Assembly: GCF_004522235.1 (NCBI RefSeq)
Contig: NZ_SDLT01000014.1
Location: forward strand, 124,001-188,000
Origin: Amycolatopsis nivea
GTDB taxonomy: Bacteria > Actinomycetota > Actinomycetes > Mycobacteriales > Pseudonocardiaceae
DNA: 64,000 nucleotides
Reading direction: 5' to 3'
The notes under the pieces are model-generated. The model was not told where the DNA came from, made no database searches, and saw only the letters and a list, made by a program, of their open reading frames with translations. This document shows positions 17,439 to 27,338 of the stretch, one piece after another (position 1 is the stretch's first letter; every line of letters begins with the position of its first letter). The position numbers and the translations under genes were made by a program.

Positions 17439-20400
17439 TCAGCTGCGGTTGATCGTGAACGTGGTCGTCGTGTTCCGGATGTCCTGGTCGTTGTCGCTCA
17501 ACGCGAGCCCGGTGAACGTCGCCGACCCGACCGCCGGGCCCTGGCCGGGTTCGGGCAGTTCGTTGGCCCAGATCCCGATGCCGGACTTGGCGTCGAACTC
17601 GTCGCCGCTGCGGTGCGCCCCGCTGATCGACACGTTCGTCAGCACCGTGTCCTGGACCGGGTTCTCCGGCTGGCTGCCGTCGTATTTGGTCTGGAACATG
17701 ATGCCGCTGTAGGTCGGGCTCTGGATGTCCACATCGGACACCCGGATGCCGCGGAACTCCTTGGACGCGGAGAACATCCAGATCGCCGGGAACGTCTGCT
17801 TGCCCCAGAAATGGCCGCCGGTGCGGACGAGCGAGGCGTTCTGGACAGTCGTCGGCTGCGGGCCGAACCCGAGGAACGGGTAGCCGAAGTCGAGCGAGCT
17901 GAGCGTGATCCCGGAGTACGTCAGCGTGTCCGCGATGTAGAGGTTCCGGAAGGTGTTGTTGTACCCGCCGTACACCGCGATGCCCGCCGCGCGCCACGGG
18001 AGCAGCACGGTCAGGTTCTCGAACACGTTGTCGTATTGGTTGCCCTGGTTGAGGTCCGTGGCGGCGAACAACGCGAAGCTGTCGTCGCCGGTGGACCGGG
18101 CCTCGTTGTTGGTGACGTGGTTTCCGGTGCTGCCGTTGGTGAAGTTGACGCCATCGGCGAACGTGTCGCGGATGCGGGAGTTCTTCACCGTGGAGTTGTC
18201 CACATTGGTCGCCCAGAGCAGGCACATCTGGTGCTCCACCCAGATGTTGTCGATGGTCATGTTCGTGACGCCGGTGAAGTTGAAGACCTTGCCCGGGCCG
18301 TCGATGCGGGACGTGTAGTTCCCGAACACGGCGAACCCGCTGAAGGTCGACCCGCTCGCGCTGGCCTGTGCGTCGAATCCGATGTCGGTGTTCTCCTGCC
18401 CGGCCGGCGCGGTGAACCTGGTGAACCACGGCCCGGCGCCGAGCACCGTGACCGGCTTGCCGTACACGGTGACCTTGCTCGTCATCGGGTACTGCCCGGC
18501 CGGAAGGTAGACGCCGGTGAGGTTCGGGTCCTGGCGGACTTTGTCCAGCGCGGCCTGCACGTCCTGCTGGCTGAACCCGGCCGGGACCGCGTAGTGCGCC
18601 GGATCCGGGTTCGCGGTCGCGGCGGCGAGCTCGAAGTTCACGAAGTCGATCGCGTAGTTCGAGCTGTTCGCGGCGTCCTTCTGCAGTTTGATCTTGTGCC
18701 CGGCGGGGACTGTCGTGCCGAGCAGCATGCTGGCCTCGTCGTAAATGTGGCGGGCCGGCCCGGCGCCCGGCGAGTTGCCCGGCGAGGCTTCGGCGCCGTA
18801 GAGCCACGCGTAGTGCGAGGTCAGGTCGATGGCCTTGAGGAACGTGCCGTCGACGTAGACGTTCAGCGTCGAGTTCTGCCCGCCGCCGCCCGCGGCGTCC
18901 GGCATCGAGAACCGGGTGACGAGCGTGTTGGTCGCCGCGCGCGTAGTGAACTCGACCGAGGAGCCGGTCGCGTTCAGCGTCACGGCTTTGCGGCCCGACG
19001 CCTCGCCCGCGAGATCGCCGATCGTCCGATTCGGACCGATCACCGCCGCACCGCCCGCGACGACGCCGTCTTCGGCTTCGTACATGTCGTACGGCATGTT
19101 GGCGCCGCGGCCGACGAACAGCGATTGCGTACTGGTGTTGTTGCCCTGCTTAGCCGGAAGCTCGTTGGCATCGTTCGCGACGACGGTCTTCACCGTGTAC
19201 CGGCCGTTCGCGGCGGTCCAGTTCCCGAGGTTGACCGACGCGGTATCTCCGGGCGCGAGAACACCGGCGGAGGTACCGCTCAACGTCTTGACGACCGTGC
19301 CGTTCTGGTCGGCGACCGTGACCGTGACGCCGTGGCCACCGTCCGCCGAGGCGACTGTGCCTTGGTTGCGCAGGGTCGCGGTGAAGGTCACGGTGTTGCC
19401 CGCCGCCGGATTGTTCGGCGACCACGCGGTGGCCGCGACGAGGTCGGAACTCTGCACCGGGCTGACGACCAGCGGCGCCGAACTGGTGTAGGAGTTGTTG
19501 TCCTCGTTCTGCTCGACGACGGTGTTGGCCTCGTCGACCTTCGCGGTCACGTCGTAACTGCCCGCGTCCCGGGCGCCGATGTTCGCCGACACCGTCGCGG
19601 ACGCTCCGGCCGCGAGCGCGCCGACCGCCGCCGTGCCGACCTTCGTCTTGCCCAGGTACAGGTTGACGTCGGTCGCGCCCGAGGCGGCCGTCCCGGCGTT
19701 GCGGACGGTCGCCGACGCCGTGATCGCGTCGGTCTCCACCGGTTTCTGCGGCGTCCAGGACACGGCCGAGACCGTCAGATCCGGGTTCGGCGCGGGCACG
19801 CCGAAGACCTGGAATTCCGCCGCCTGACCGCCGCCCGCGCCGGAGTTGGCGGTGAAGCGCAGGCGGACGTCGCTGGCCCGGCCGCTGACCGGGATAGTCA
19901 CGAGGTTGCCGCTCGCCGGGTCGAACGTATACGGCTGCGCGGGCACCAGCGTGGTGAAGTCCGTCGCGCCTTGGTCGCGGCCCTCGACGGCGATCGTCTG
20001 CGTCCGCGTGCTCCACGCCGGGTCCGGGTTGAGCTTCACGACGACCCGGTCGAGGTCGGCGTGCGCGCCGAGCGCGACGGTCAGCAGGTTCGGGTACGCC
20101 CCGCTGCCCTCCCAGTACGTGGTCACCGAGTCGTCGTTGGCATTGGCCGCGACGTAGGTCTGCTGGGTCGACGAGGCCGTGATCGGCTTGTGCAGCGCGA
20201 GATTCGTGCCGCTCTGGGTGCCGTTGCGGGTCACCGTGGCGCTGTTCGCCGACTGGTTGCCCGCCGCGTCGCGAGCGCGCACGTAATACGCGACGCTCGC
20301 GCTGGCGGGCTGATTGTCGGTGTACGTCAGCACATCCCCCGCGACGCTGCCGCGGAGCTGGCCGTTGGCGTACACGTCATAACCGGTGACGCCGGTGTTG

Positions 20401-21023
20401 TCCGTGGACGCCGACCAGGTCAGCCGGATCTGGCCGCTCGCCGGTTCGGTGTAGGCGAGGTTGCCGGGCGCGGACGGCGGCTGTGTGTCGCCGCCCGCCG
20501 GGCCGTGCACCTCGAATTCCGACAATTGCGCGGCGGGCCAGCCGGTGTTGGCGGTGATGTTCAGCCGGACGTAGCGCGTGTTGCCGGTGACGTTCACCGT
20601 GACCGTGTTGCCGGTCGCCGGGTCGAACCGGTAACCGGCCGACGGCACGAGGTCGCTGAAGCTCGCTCCGTTCGCGCTGCCCTGCACCGCGAAGGTTTCG
20701 GTGCGGGCTTCCCAGTTCGCGGGGAGTTTGAGCACGAGCTGGGCGACGTTCGTCGCGGCGCCGAGATCGGCCTGAATCCATTGGGGGAACTGATTGTTCG
20801 CGCTTTCCCAGTAGGTGGCCTGGTTGCCGTCGCCCACGTTGGCGACGGGATAGCCGGGGAGCTGGCTGCTCGCGGTGTACGTCGCGGTGGCGGCTTGGGC
20901 GGCGGGCTGGACAGCTGGCTTGGCGGCGAGGGTCGGCGCGGCGCTCGCCGGCCAGGCGGGCGCGGTCAGGAGCAGGGACAGGGCGGCGATCGCGGCGCGC
21001 GCGAGCAGTCGCTTCGTTCTCAT
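17439..21023 (-). CDS. Secreted multidomain GH87 alpha-1,3-glucanase/mycodextranase (copy 2)
   Basis: A 1,194-residue exported enzyme with the same module order as its neighbour: signal peptide (about 1-35), F5/8 C, Fn3, F5/8 C, two CARDB modules, CBM6/35-like, then the GH87 beta-helix. FADGVNF and STGDDSFAL give Asp at about 957, 980 and 981 with the same spacing. [15 protein letters not shown] is shared almost word for word with copy 1, whereas the C-terminal helix rungs differ, so the pair is an old tandem duplication that has diverged, perhaps in linkage or chain-length preference. The ATG has an AGAGGAA ribosome site. It is divergent from the LacI gene and may be controlled by it. Confidence 0.85.
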   Translation of the reverse strand: MRTKRLLARAAIAALSLLLTAPAWPASAAPTLAAKPAVQPAAQAATATYTASSQLPGYPVANVGDGNQATYWESANNQFPQWIQADLGAATNVAQLVLKLPANWEARTETFAVQGSANGASFSDLVPSAGYRFDPATGNTVTVNVTGNTRYVRLNITANTGWPAAQLSEFEVHGPAGGDTQPPSAPGNLAYTEPASGQIRLTWSASTDNTGVTGYDVYANGQLRGSVAGDVLTYTDNQPASASVAYYVRARDAAGNQSANSATVTRNGTQSGTNLALHKPITASSTQQTYVAANANDDSVTTYWEGSGAYPNLLTVALGAHADLDRVVVKLNPDPAWSTRTQTIAVEGRDQGATDFTTLVPAQPYTFDPASGNLVTIPVSGRASDVRLRFTANSGAGGGQAAEFQVFGVPAPNPDLTVSAVSWTPQKPVETDAITASATVRNAGTAASGATDVNLYLGKTKVGTAAVGALAAGASATVSANIGARDAGSYDVTAKVDEANTVVEQNEDNNSYTSSAPLVVSPVQSSDLVAATAWSPNNPAAGNTVTFTATLRNQGTVASADGGHGVTVTVADQNGTVVKTLSGTSAGVLAPGDTASVNLGNWTAANGRYTVKTVVANDANELPAKQGNNTSTQSLFVGRGANMPYDMYEAEDGVVAGGAAVIGPNRTIGDLAGEASGRKAVTLNATGSSVEFTTRAATNTLVTRFSMPDAAGGGGQNSTLNVYVDGTFLKAIDLTSHYAWLYGAEASPGNSPGAGPARHIYDEASMLLGTTVPAGHKIKLQKDAANSSNYAIDFVNFELAAATANPDPAHYAVPAGFSQQDVQAALDKVRQDPNLTGVYLPAGQYPMTSKVTVYGKPVTVLGAGPWFTRFTAPAGQENTDIGFDAQASASGSTFSGFAVFGNYTSRIDGPGKVFNFTGVTNMTIDNIWVEHQMCLLWATNVDNSTVKNSRIRDTFADGVNFTNGSTGNHVTNNEARSTGDDSFALFAATDLNQGNQYDNVFENLTVLLPWRAAGIAVYGGYNNTFRNLYIADTLTYSGITLSSLDFGYPFLGFGPQPTTVQNASLVRTGGHFWGKQTFPAIWMFSASKEFRGIRVSDVDIQSPTYSGIMFQTKYDGSQPENPVQDTVLTNVSISGAHRSGDEFDAKSGIGIWANELPEPGQGPAVGSATFTGLALSDNDQDIRNTTTTFTINRS

Positions 21024-21378
21024 GGGGTTCCTCTGATCCAAGGAGGAGGGAGACGACTCGGGCAGAAGCGCCCCGCGTGGCGCGGGACGGCGGGGACCAG
21101 GAGCGGACCGGCGGGGCGCCGGGTCCGGGGGCGCACGAGAACAGCGCGGAGCAGTCGGCATGGCACCTCTTCGTTGAGGCTGGGCAGGACGCTGGCGCGA
21201 TTGCCCGGGATCTCGTCAGGTATTTTCACTGATTCGTTCAAGAATTACAGCCGACCGCCGCCGGTAAGTCAACGCCGTTCGTCGATCTGCGGCGTGCGCG
21301 ACCAGCGGTTTCACCGGGAGAGCAAGCAAACCGCCCGCTTCGTCGGAAACTTGCGCTGGTTTGCGGTAACTTTCACTC
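21024..21378. promoter_or_regulatory. Divergent control region between GH87 and LacI genes
   Basis: This 355-bp gap must hold the leftward GH87 promoter and the rightward lacI promoter. It is AT-richer at 21220-21255 and 21340-21378. The short element TTTCACT followed by an AT step occurs at 21224-21230 and again at 21371-21377, next to the lacI start. Near 21346-21376, GAAAcTT-type and AActTTC-type half sites face each other around GCG-rich centres, which would suit a LacI-family operator. These are weak, visual matches. Confidence 0.35.
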
Positions 21379-22386
21379 ATGACACGTCGTCTTGCCGAAG
21401 TCGCCCGCCAGGTCGGGGTCAGCGAAGCCACGGTCAGCCGGGTGCTCAACGGCAAGGCCGGGGTGTCCGCGAGCACCCGGGCCGCCGTGCTCACCGCGCT
21501 GGACGTGCTGGGCTACGAGCGGCCGACGCAGCTGCGCGGCGAGCGGGCCCGGCTCGTCGGGCTGGTGCTGCCCGAGCTGCAGAACCCGATTTTCCCGGCA
21601 TTGGCCGAGGTCATGGGCAATGCGCTGGCGCAGCAGGGCTTCACGCCGGTGCTGTGCACGCGGACCGCGGGCGGGGTGTCGGAGGCGGAGTACGTCGAGA
21701 TGCTGCTGCAGCAGCAGGTGTCCGGCGTGGTGTTCGCCGGCGGGATGTACGCGCAGGCCGACGCCGCGCACACGCACTACCACCACCTCGTGGAACGCCG
21801 GCTGCCGACGGTGCTGATCAACGCGGCGGTCGACCACCTCGGGCTGCCGCAGGTGTCGTGCGACGACGCGGTGGCCGTCGAGCAGGCGGTCGGGCACTTG
21901 AGCTCGCTCGGCCACGAAAAGATCGGCCTGGTGCTGGGGCCGAGCGATCACGTGCCGTCGCGGCGCAAGCTCGAGGCGTTCCGGGTGCACGCCGCGAAAC
22001 TCGGGCTCCCGGTGCTCGACGAGCTGGTGGAGCACGGGATGTTCTCCATCGAAGGCGGGCACGCCGCCGCGGCCCGGCTGTACCCCCGCGGCGCCACGGC
22101 GGTGCTGTGCGCGAGCGATCCGCTGGCGCTGGGCGCGATCCGCGCGGCCCGGCGGCAGGGGCTGTCCGTGCCGGGCGACATTTCGGTGGTCGGCTACGAC
22201 GACTCGGCGCTCATGAACTGCACCGACCCGCCGCTGACCACGACCCGCCAGCCGATCGAGGCGATGGGCCGGGCGGTGGTCGAACTGCTGGTGAAACGCA
22301 TCAACGGCGGGGAGGTCGCGGTGGAGGAGCTGCTGTTCGCGCCGGAACTGGTGGTGCGCGGGTCCACCGCTCGCCGGACAGCGTGA
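21379..22386 (+). CDS. LacI-family transcriptional regulator of the glucan locus
   Basis: A 335-residue repressor-type protein. The N-terminal helix-turn-helix is clear (RLAEVARQVGVSEATVSRVL, residues about 4-23), followed by the hinge with STRAAVLTALDVLGYERP, and a periplasmic-binding-like effector domain (VGLVLPELQNPIFPAL, FAGGMYAQ, ISVVGYDDSALMNCTDPPLTTTRQP). It sits between the divergent GH87 genes and the ABC transporter, so it most likely responds to an oligosaccharide released by the glucanases and controls both sides. The ATG is the first start available in frame. Confidence 0.92.
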   Translation: MTRRLAEVARQVGVSEATVSRVLNGKAGVSASTRAAVLTALDVLGYERPTQLRGERARLVGLVLPELQNPIFPALAEVMGNALAQQGFTPVLCTRTAGGVSEAEYVEMLLQQQVSGVVFAGGMYAQADAAHTHYHHLVERRLPTVLINAAVDHLGLPQVSCDDAVAVEQAVGHLSSLGHEKIGLVLGPSDHVPSRRKLEAFRVHAAKLGLPVLDELVEHGMFSIEGGHAAAARLYPRGATAVLCASDPLALGAIRAARRQGLSVPGDISVVGYDDSALMNCTDPPLTTTRQPIEAMGRAVVELLVKRINGGEVAVEELLFAPELVVRGSTARRTA

Positions 22387-22496
22387 GCGGCTGTTCATAA
22401 ATTGCAGATTCTCATCTGATTCTTGCGGAGACGCCGTCTGCGGCTCTAGGGTGACCGCCATCACCTGCTGTGCTCCCCCGCGAGATGAGGCTTGAG

Positions 22497-23876
22497 ATGA
22501 GCAGACCCTGGTCCCCCGCCGTTCCCCGCCGGACGTTCGCCCTGCTCGCCGCGGCGGGCCTGCTCCTGGGCGCCAGCGCGTGCGGGGGCGGCGGCGATCC
22601 GGGAAGCTCCGCCGGGGGCAAGGTCACCATCACCGTCACCGGCCAGCCGCCGACAAGCCAGCCGTTCGAACGCGGCGTTTTCGACGCCGACGTCAAGGAA
22701 TTCGAAGCGACGCACCCGAATATCCGCATCGAACCGCACGAAGGGTTCATGGACCCGAAGACGTTCGGCGCGAAACTGGCGGGCGGGCAGCTCGAAGACG
22801 TCTACTACGTCTACTTCACCGATCCCGCGCAGATCATCGCCCGGCACCAGGCCGCGGACATCACCGAAGCGGTCAAGAAAGTCCCGCACATCAACGACCT
22901 CAAACCCGAACTGCTCGACAATTTCCGCGGCCCGAACGGCAAGCTCTACGGCCTGCCCACGATGAATTACACGATGGGCCTGCTCTACAGCCGCCCGCTG
23001 TTCCAGAAGGCCGGGCTCGACCCGGACAAGCCGCCGCGGACCTGGGACGAGGTGCGCGCGGCGGCCAAGAAGATTTCCGCGCTGGGCAACGGAATCGTCG
23101 GATACGCCGACTACAGCAAGAACAACCAGGGCGGCTGGCACCTCACCGGCTGGCTCGCGTCGATGGGCGGCTCCGTCGCGCGCAAGGACGGCAGCAAATG
23201 GGTCGCCGATTTCGACAACGAAAAAGGCAAAGCCGCCCTCACCATGCTCCACGACCTGCGCTGGACCGACGATTCCATGGGCAGCAAACAATTGCTGGAA
23301 GCCCAGGACGTGCAGCGGATGATGGGCGCGGGCCAGCTCGGCATGTACATGGCCGCCCCCGACAACGTTCCGGTGCTCGTCAAGCAGTTCAACGGCAAGT
23401 ACGCGGACTACGGCATCGCCGGGATGCCGGACGGCAAGGGCACGCTGCTCGGCGGCGAGGGCTACATGATCAACCCGAAGGCGTCGCCGGAGAAGATCAA
23501 GGCCGGTCTCGAGTGGATCCAGTGGAAGTACCTCAACCCGGACCGGTTCGAGAAGCACATCAAGCAGTACGTCGACGGCAAGCAGCCGGTCGGGCTCCCG
23601 GCCGAGCCGACTCCGGACGTCTGGCAGGGTGCGGTGCGCGACCAGCAGCTGGCGCTGAAGGCCAAGTACGCCAACGTCCCCGCGCGGAACTACCAGTCCT
23701 ATGTGGACTCCACAGGCACGATCAAGGGCAGCGTCGAACCGCCGAACGCACAGCAGGTCTACGCGATCCTGGACAGCGTGATGCAGGCGGTGCTCACCGA
23801 TCGGAACGCGAATATCGACCAGCAGCTCTCGTCCGCCGCGGCGAAGGTCACCAGTGTCCTCGCCCAGGTCAAGTAG
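22497..23876 (+). CDS. ABC transporter sugar-binding lipoprotein
   Basis: A 459-residue extracellular solute-binding protein of family 1. The signal ends in a lipobox (LLLGASAC, lipidated Cys about 29), followed by a glycine-rich linker. Typical segments are ATHPNIRIEPHEGF, YGLPTMNYTMGLLYSRPLFQKAGLDPDKP and TWDEVRAAAKKIS. Two upstream in-frame ATGs (22470, 22485) exist; 22497 was chosen because GAGG sits eight bases before it and the signal then starts normally. It delivers sugar to the two permeases downstream; the first overlaps it by 23 bases. Ligand is inferred from context as an alpha-glucan oligosaccharide. Confidence 0.9.
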   Translation: MSRPWSPAVPRRTFALLAAAGLLLGASACGGGGDPGSSAGGKVTITVTGQPPTSQPFERGVFDADVKEFEATHPNIRIEPHEGFMDPKTFGAKLAGGQLEDVYYVYFTDPAQIIARHQAADITEAVKKVPHINDLKPELLDNFRGPNGKLYGLPTMNYTMGLLYSRPLFQKAGLDPDKPPRTWDEVRAAAKKISALGNGIVGYADYSKNNQGGWHLTGWLASMGGSVARKDGSKWVADFDNEKGKAALTMLHDLRWTDDSMGSKQLLEAQDVQRMMGAGQLGMYMAAPDNVPVLVKQFNGKYADYGIAGMPDGKGTLLGGEGYMINPKASPEKIKAGLEWIQWKYLNPDRFEKHIKQYVDGKQPVGLPAEPTPDVWQGAVRDQQLALKAKYANVPARNYQSYVDSTGTIKGSVEPPNAQQVYAILDSVMQAVLTDRNANIDQQLSSAAAKVTSVLAQVK

Positions 23877-24828
23877 CCTCCTCGCCTGGCCCGCGACGTC
23901 CTCGTCGCCGGCCAGGCGACCGGCCGCCTCCCCCGCCGCGCGGCGCCGGGCCCGGCTGCGCCGCAAGCTCAAGGAGAACCTCACCGCCTACGGGCTGCTC
24001 TGCGCCGCGCTGGTCGTGTTCGCGATGTTCTCCTGGTACCCGATCGTGCGCGGGGTGCTGCTGAGCTTCCAGCAGGTCGACTTCGTCAATCCGCCCACCT
24101 GGGTCGGGCTCGACAACTTCGCCCGGCTGTTCGCGGACCCGCTCTTCGGCGTCGCCTGGCGGAACACGCTGCTGTTCACCGGTCTCGCGCTGGTTTTCGG
24201 GTTCGCGGTCCCGTTCCTGACCGCGGTGCTGCTCAACGAGATGCGGCACGCCCGCGCGTTCTTCCGGCTCGCGGTGTACCTGCCGGTGATGCTGCCGCCG
24301 GTGGTGACCGCGCTGATGTGGAAGTGGTTCTACGACCCGGGTTCCGGCCTGTTCAACTCCGCGCTCGGCGCGTTGGGCCTGTCCGGGCCGCAGTGGCTCG
24401 ATTCGAGCGGCACCGCGATGCTGTCGCTGGTGTTCGTCTCGACCTGGGCGAACATGGGCAGCACCACGCTGATCTACCTGGCCGCGCTCGGCACGATCCC
24501 CGGCGAGCTGTACGAGGCCGCGGAACTCGACGGGGCCGGGATGTGGAAGCGGCTGCGGCACGTGACGTTCCCGCAGACCCGGTTCGTCCTGCTGATGCTC
24601 CTGCTGCTGCAGATCGTCGCGACCATGCAGGTGTTCACCGAACCGTACGTGATGACCGGCGGCGGCCCGGACGATTCGACGGTGACCGTGCTCCTGCTGC
24701 TCTACCGCTATGCCTTCGTCTACAACGACTTCGGCTCGGCGAGCGCGATGAGCCTGCTGCTGTTCCTGGCGCTCGGCGTGTTCTCCGCGCTGTACGTCCG
24801 GCTGACCAGGAAGGCGGACCAGGCATGA
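23854..24828 (+). CDS. ABC sugar permease, MalF-like
   Basis: A 324-residue inner-membrane permease with about six transmembrane segments after a basic N-terminal tail of about 40 residues. The EAA loop that docks the ATPase is visible as EAAELDGAGMWKRLRHVTFPQ-type sequence (first 20 residues quoted only in part: EAAELDGAGMWKRL). The GTG start at 23854 lies within the end of the binding-protein gene, and the stop overlaps the next permease start by four bases. No ATPase gene is present locally; a shared MsiK-like ATPase encoded elsewhere is usual in actinomycetes. Confidence 0.92.
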   Translation: MSSPRSSSLLAWPATSSSPARRPAASPAARRRARLRRKLKENLTAYGLLCAALVVFAMFSWYPIVRGVLLSFQQVDFVNPPTWVGLDNFARLFADPLFGVAWRNTLLFTGLALVFGFAVPFLTAVLLNEMRHARAFFRLAVYLPVMLPPVVTALMWKWFYDPGSGLFNSALGALGLSGPQWLDSSGTAMLSLVFVSTWANMGSTTLIYLAALGTIPGELYEAAELDGAGMWKRLRHVTFPQTRFVLLMLLLLQIVATMQVFTEPYVMTGGGPDDSTVTVLLLLYRYAFVYNDFGSASAMSLLLFLALGVFSALYVRLTRKADQA

Positions 24829-25694
24829 GGACGCTCGTCTCGCCCGGCGCGCTGCGCAGCCGCCGCGGCAAGGTGGTCTACGGCGTCGTTTTCGCCTGCA
24901 CGCTCCTGGTCTTCGTGCTCGCCTTCCTGTTCCCGCTGTACTGGGCGGTGACCGGGGCGATGAAGACGCCGCAGGAACTGGCGCAGACCCCGGCGACGCT
25001 CGTCCCGCACGAGTGGCATCCGGAGACCTTCGGCGAGGCCTGGGACCAGCTGAACCTCGGCAAGTACTTCCTCAACACCCTGGTCGTCGCGGGCGGCGCG
25101 TGGCTGGCGCAGATGGCCATCGACGTGCCCGCCGCCTTCGCGCTGTCGAAACTGCGGCCGAAGTTCGGCAACGCCGTCCTCGGGATCATGCTCGCCACCC
25201 TGATGCTGCCCGCGGCTGCGTTGCTGGTGCCGACCTACGTCACCATCACCGATCTGCCGCTGCTGCACCTGAACCTGATCGACTCCCCCGCCGCGGTCTG
25301 GCTGCCCGCCGCCGCGAACGCGTTCAACGTGTATGTGCTGAAACGGTTCTTCGACCGGATCCCGGACGAGCTGATCGAGGCCGCACGGCTCGACGGCGCG
25401 GGACCGGTGCGCACGCTGTGGCGGATCGTGCTGCCGATCTCGCGGCCGATCCTGGCCGTGGTGTCGATCCTCGCGGTGGTCACCGCGTGGAAGGACTTCA
25501 TCTGGCCGCTGCTGGTGTTCCCGGACAGCGGCAAGCAGACGCTTTCGGTGATGCTGCAACGAGTCGCGATCGACATGCCGCTCAACGTGCTGACCGCCGG
25601 GATGGTGCTCGCCAGCCTGCCGATGGTGGCGCTGTTCCTGGTGTTCCAGCGGCAGATCCTGTCCGGGCTCACCGCGGGCGGGCTCAAGGGCTGA
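24825..25694 (+). CDS. ABC sugar permease, MalG-like
   Basis: A 289-residue permease with six predicted membrane segments. The EAA loop reads EAARLDGAGPVRTLWRIVLP. The ATG overlaps the preceding stop (ATGA), fixing the start; longer in-frame sequence upstream is inside the other permease. It pairs with that permease to form the channel for the sugar brought by the lipoprotein. The alpha-glucosidase gene follows after 49 bp. Confidence 0.93.
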   Translation: MRTLVSPGALRSRRGKVVYGVVFACTLLVFVLAFLFPLYWAVTGAMKTPQELAQTPATLVPHEWHPETFGEAWDQLNLGKYFLNTLVVAGGAWLAQMAIDVPAAFALSKLRPKFGNAVLGIMLATLMLPAAALLVPTYVTITDLPLLHLNLIDSPAAVWLPAAANAFNVYVLKRFFDRIPDELIEAARLDGAGPVRTLWRIVLPISRPILAVVSILAVVTAWKDFIWPLLVFPDSGKQTLSVMLQRVAIDMPLNVLTAGMVLASLPMVALFLVFQRQILSGLTAGGLKG

Positions 25695-25743
25695 GCCCGT
25701 CCCGCACCTCTCGCTTTCCCCCACCACGAGGAGGGTTTTTTCC

Positions 25744-27330
25744 GTGACCGCATCGCGAAGACAAGACAGCTGGTGGCGCACCGCGGCGATCTACCAGATC
25801 TACGTCCGCAGTTTCGCCGACGGCAACGGCGACGGCATCGGCGATCTCGCCGGCGTCCGCGCCCGGCTCGACCACCTGGCCGCGCTCGGCGTCGACACGC
25901 TGTGGTTCACTCCGTGGTATCCGTCGCCGATGGACGACGGCGGCTACGACGTCGCCGATTTCCGCGACATCGACCCGCTGTTCGGCTCGCTCGCCGAGGC
26001 CGAGGCATTGATCGCCGAGGCGCACGGACGCGGCCTGCGGGTGATCATCGACATCGTCCCGAACCACTGTTCCGACGAGCACCGCTGGTTTCGCGAGGCA
26101 CTCGCCGCCGGGCCGGGTTCGCTTGAGCGGCAACGGTTCTGGTTCCGTCCGGGCCGCGGTCCGGACGGCGCCGAGCCGCCGAACAACTGGAAGTCGCGCT
26201 TCGGCGGATCCGCCTGGACGCGGGTGCCGGACGGCGAGTGGTACCTGCACCTCTACAGCTCGCGGCAGCCGGATTTCAACTGGGACAACCAGGACGTGCG
26301 CGCGGAGTTCGAGGACGTCCTGCGGTTCTGGTTCGACCGCGGCGCGGACGGCTTCCGCATCGACGTCGCCGACGGGCTGGTGAAGGACGCGCGGCTGCCG
26401 GACGTCGAGGCGGGCGACGAGACGCCGTTCTCCGATCAGGAGGGGCTGCACGAGATCTACCGGGCGTGGCGCAAGATCGCCGACAGCTATCCGGGCGAAC
26501 GCGTGCTGGTCGGCGAGATGTGGCTGCCGGACATGTCCCGCACCGCGCGGTACCTGCGCCGCGACGAACTGCATTCGGCGTTCAACTTCGATTTCCTGGT
26601 CTGCCCGTGGGACTCCGCGCGCTTCCGGGAGGTCATCGAGCGGACGCTGGAAGCGCACGACGCCGTCGGCGCGCCGCCCGCCTGGGTGCTGTCGAACCAC
26701 GACGTCACCCGGCACGTCACGCGGTATGGGCGCGCGGGCGACACCGGGTTCTCGTTCGCGGACCGGCTGCACGGCAGTTCGGTGGACCTGGTGCTGGGCA
26801 CCCGGCGCGCCCGCGCGGCGGCGTTGCTGACCATGGCGCTGCCCGGCGGGATGTACGTCTACCAGGGCGAAGAGCTGGGGCTGTGGGAGGTCGAGGACAT
26901 TCCCGCGCACCTGCGGCAGGACCCGGTGTGGACGCGCACGAACGGCGCCGACCCCGGCCGGGACGGCTGCCGGGTGCCGCTGCCGTGGTCCGGCGACGCG
27001 CCGCCGTTCGGCTTCGGCCCCGGCGGCGCGTGGCTGCCGCAGCCCGCGGAATGGCAGGCGTACACGGCGGAAGCGCAAGCGGGCGACCCGGCGTCGATGC
27101 TCAGCCTGTACCGCGCCGGACTGCGGCTGCGCGCGGAACTCAGCGGAGAGCTCGAGTGGCTTTCGCTGGGTGACGGCGTGCTGGCTTTCCGCCGGGGGCC
27201 GGGATTCACGTTCGTCCTCAACTTCTCCGGTGCCCCGGTCCCGCTGCCGCCGCACGCGGAAATCCTGCTGGCCAGCGACCCGGTGACCGCCGAACTGCCG
27301 ACGGACACGGCGGTCTGGCTGCGCTCCTGA
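25744..27330 (+). CDS. GH13 alpha-glucosidase
   Basis: A 528-residue cytoplasmic TIM-barrel enzyme of the alpha-amylase family, of oligo-glucosidase type. Visible GH13 regions are IYVRSFADGNGDGIGDL, DIVPNHCSDEH, DGFRIDVADG (nucleophile Asp about 207), LVGEMWLP (acid/base Glu about 258) and LSNHDVTRH (Asp about 320). There is no signal peptide. The GTG has a GAGGAGGG ribosome site. As last gene of the transporter operon it would split imported oligosaccharides to glucose. Substrate linkage (alpha-1,3 or alpha-1,4) cannot be fixed from sequence; the GH87 neighbours favour nigero-oligosaccharides. Confidence 0.92.
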   Translation: MTASRRQDSWWRTAAIYQIYVRSFADGNGDGIGDLAGVRARLDHLAALGVDTLWFTPWYPSPMDDGGYDVADFRDIDPLFGSLAEAEALIAEAHGRGLRVIIDIVPNHCSDEHRWFREALAAGPGSLERQRFWFRPGRGPDGAEPPNNWKSRFGGSAWTRVPDGEWYLHLYSSRQPDFNWDNQDVRAEFEDVLRFWFDRGADGFRIDVADGLVKDARLPDVEAGDETPFSDQEGLHEIYRAWRKIADSYPGERVLVGEMWLPDMSRTARYLRRDELHSAFNFDFLVCPWDSARFREVIERTLEAHDAVGAPPAWVLSNHDVTRHVTRYGRAGDTGFSFADRLHGSSVDLVLGTRRARAAALLTMALPGGMYVYQGEELGLWEVEDIPAHLRQDPVWTRTNGADPGRDGCRVPLPWSGDAPPFGFGPGGAWLPQPAEWQAYTAEAQAGDPASMLSLYRAGLRLRAELSGELEWLSLGDGVLAFRRGPGFTFVLNFSGAPVPLPPHAEILLASDPVTAELPTDTAVWLRS

Positions 27331-27338
27331 CCCTCGTT

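Noticed and set aside
13933-17712. A 1,259-codon open frame on the plus strand opposite the first GH87 gene
   Set aside because: It is antisense to a gene with clear domains, is rich in Arg, Gly and Val as expected from a GC-rich mirror frame, and has no recognisable family.
17358-22400. A 1,680-codon open frame on the plus strand across the second GH87 gene and the LacI gene
   Set aside because: Same reason; it runs through two genes and the regulatory gap, with low-complexity sequence.
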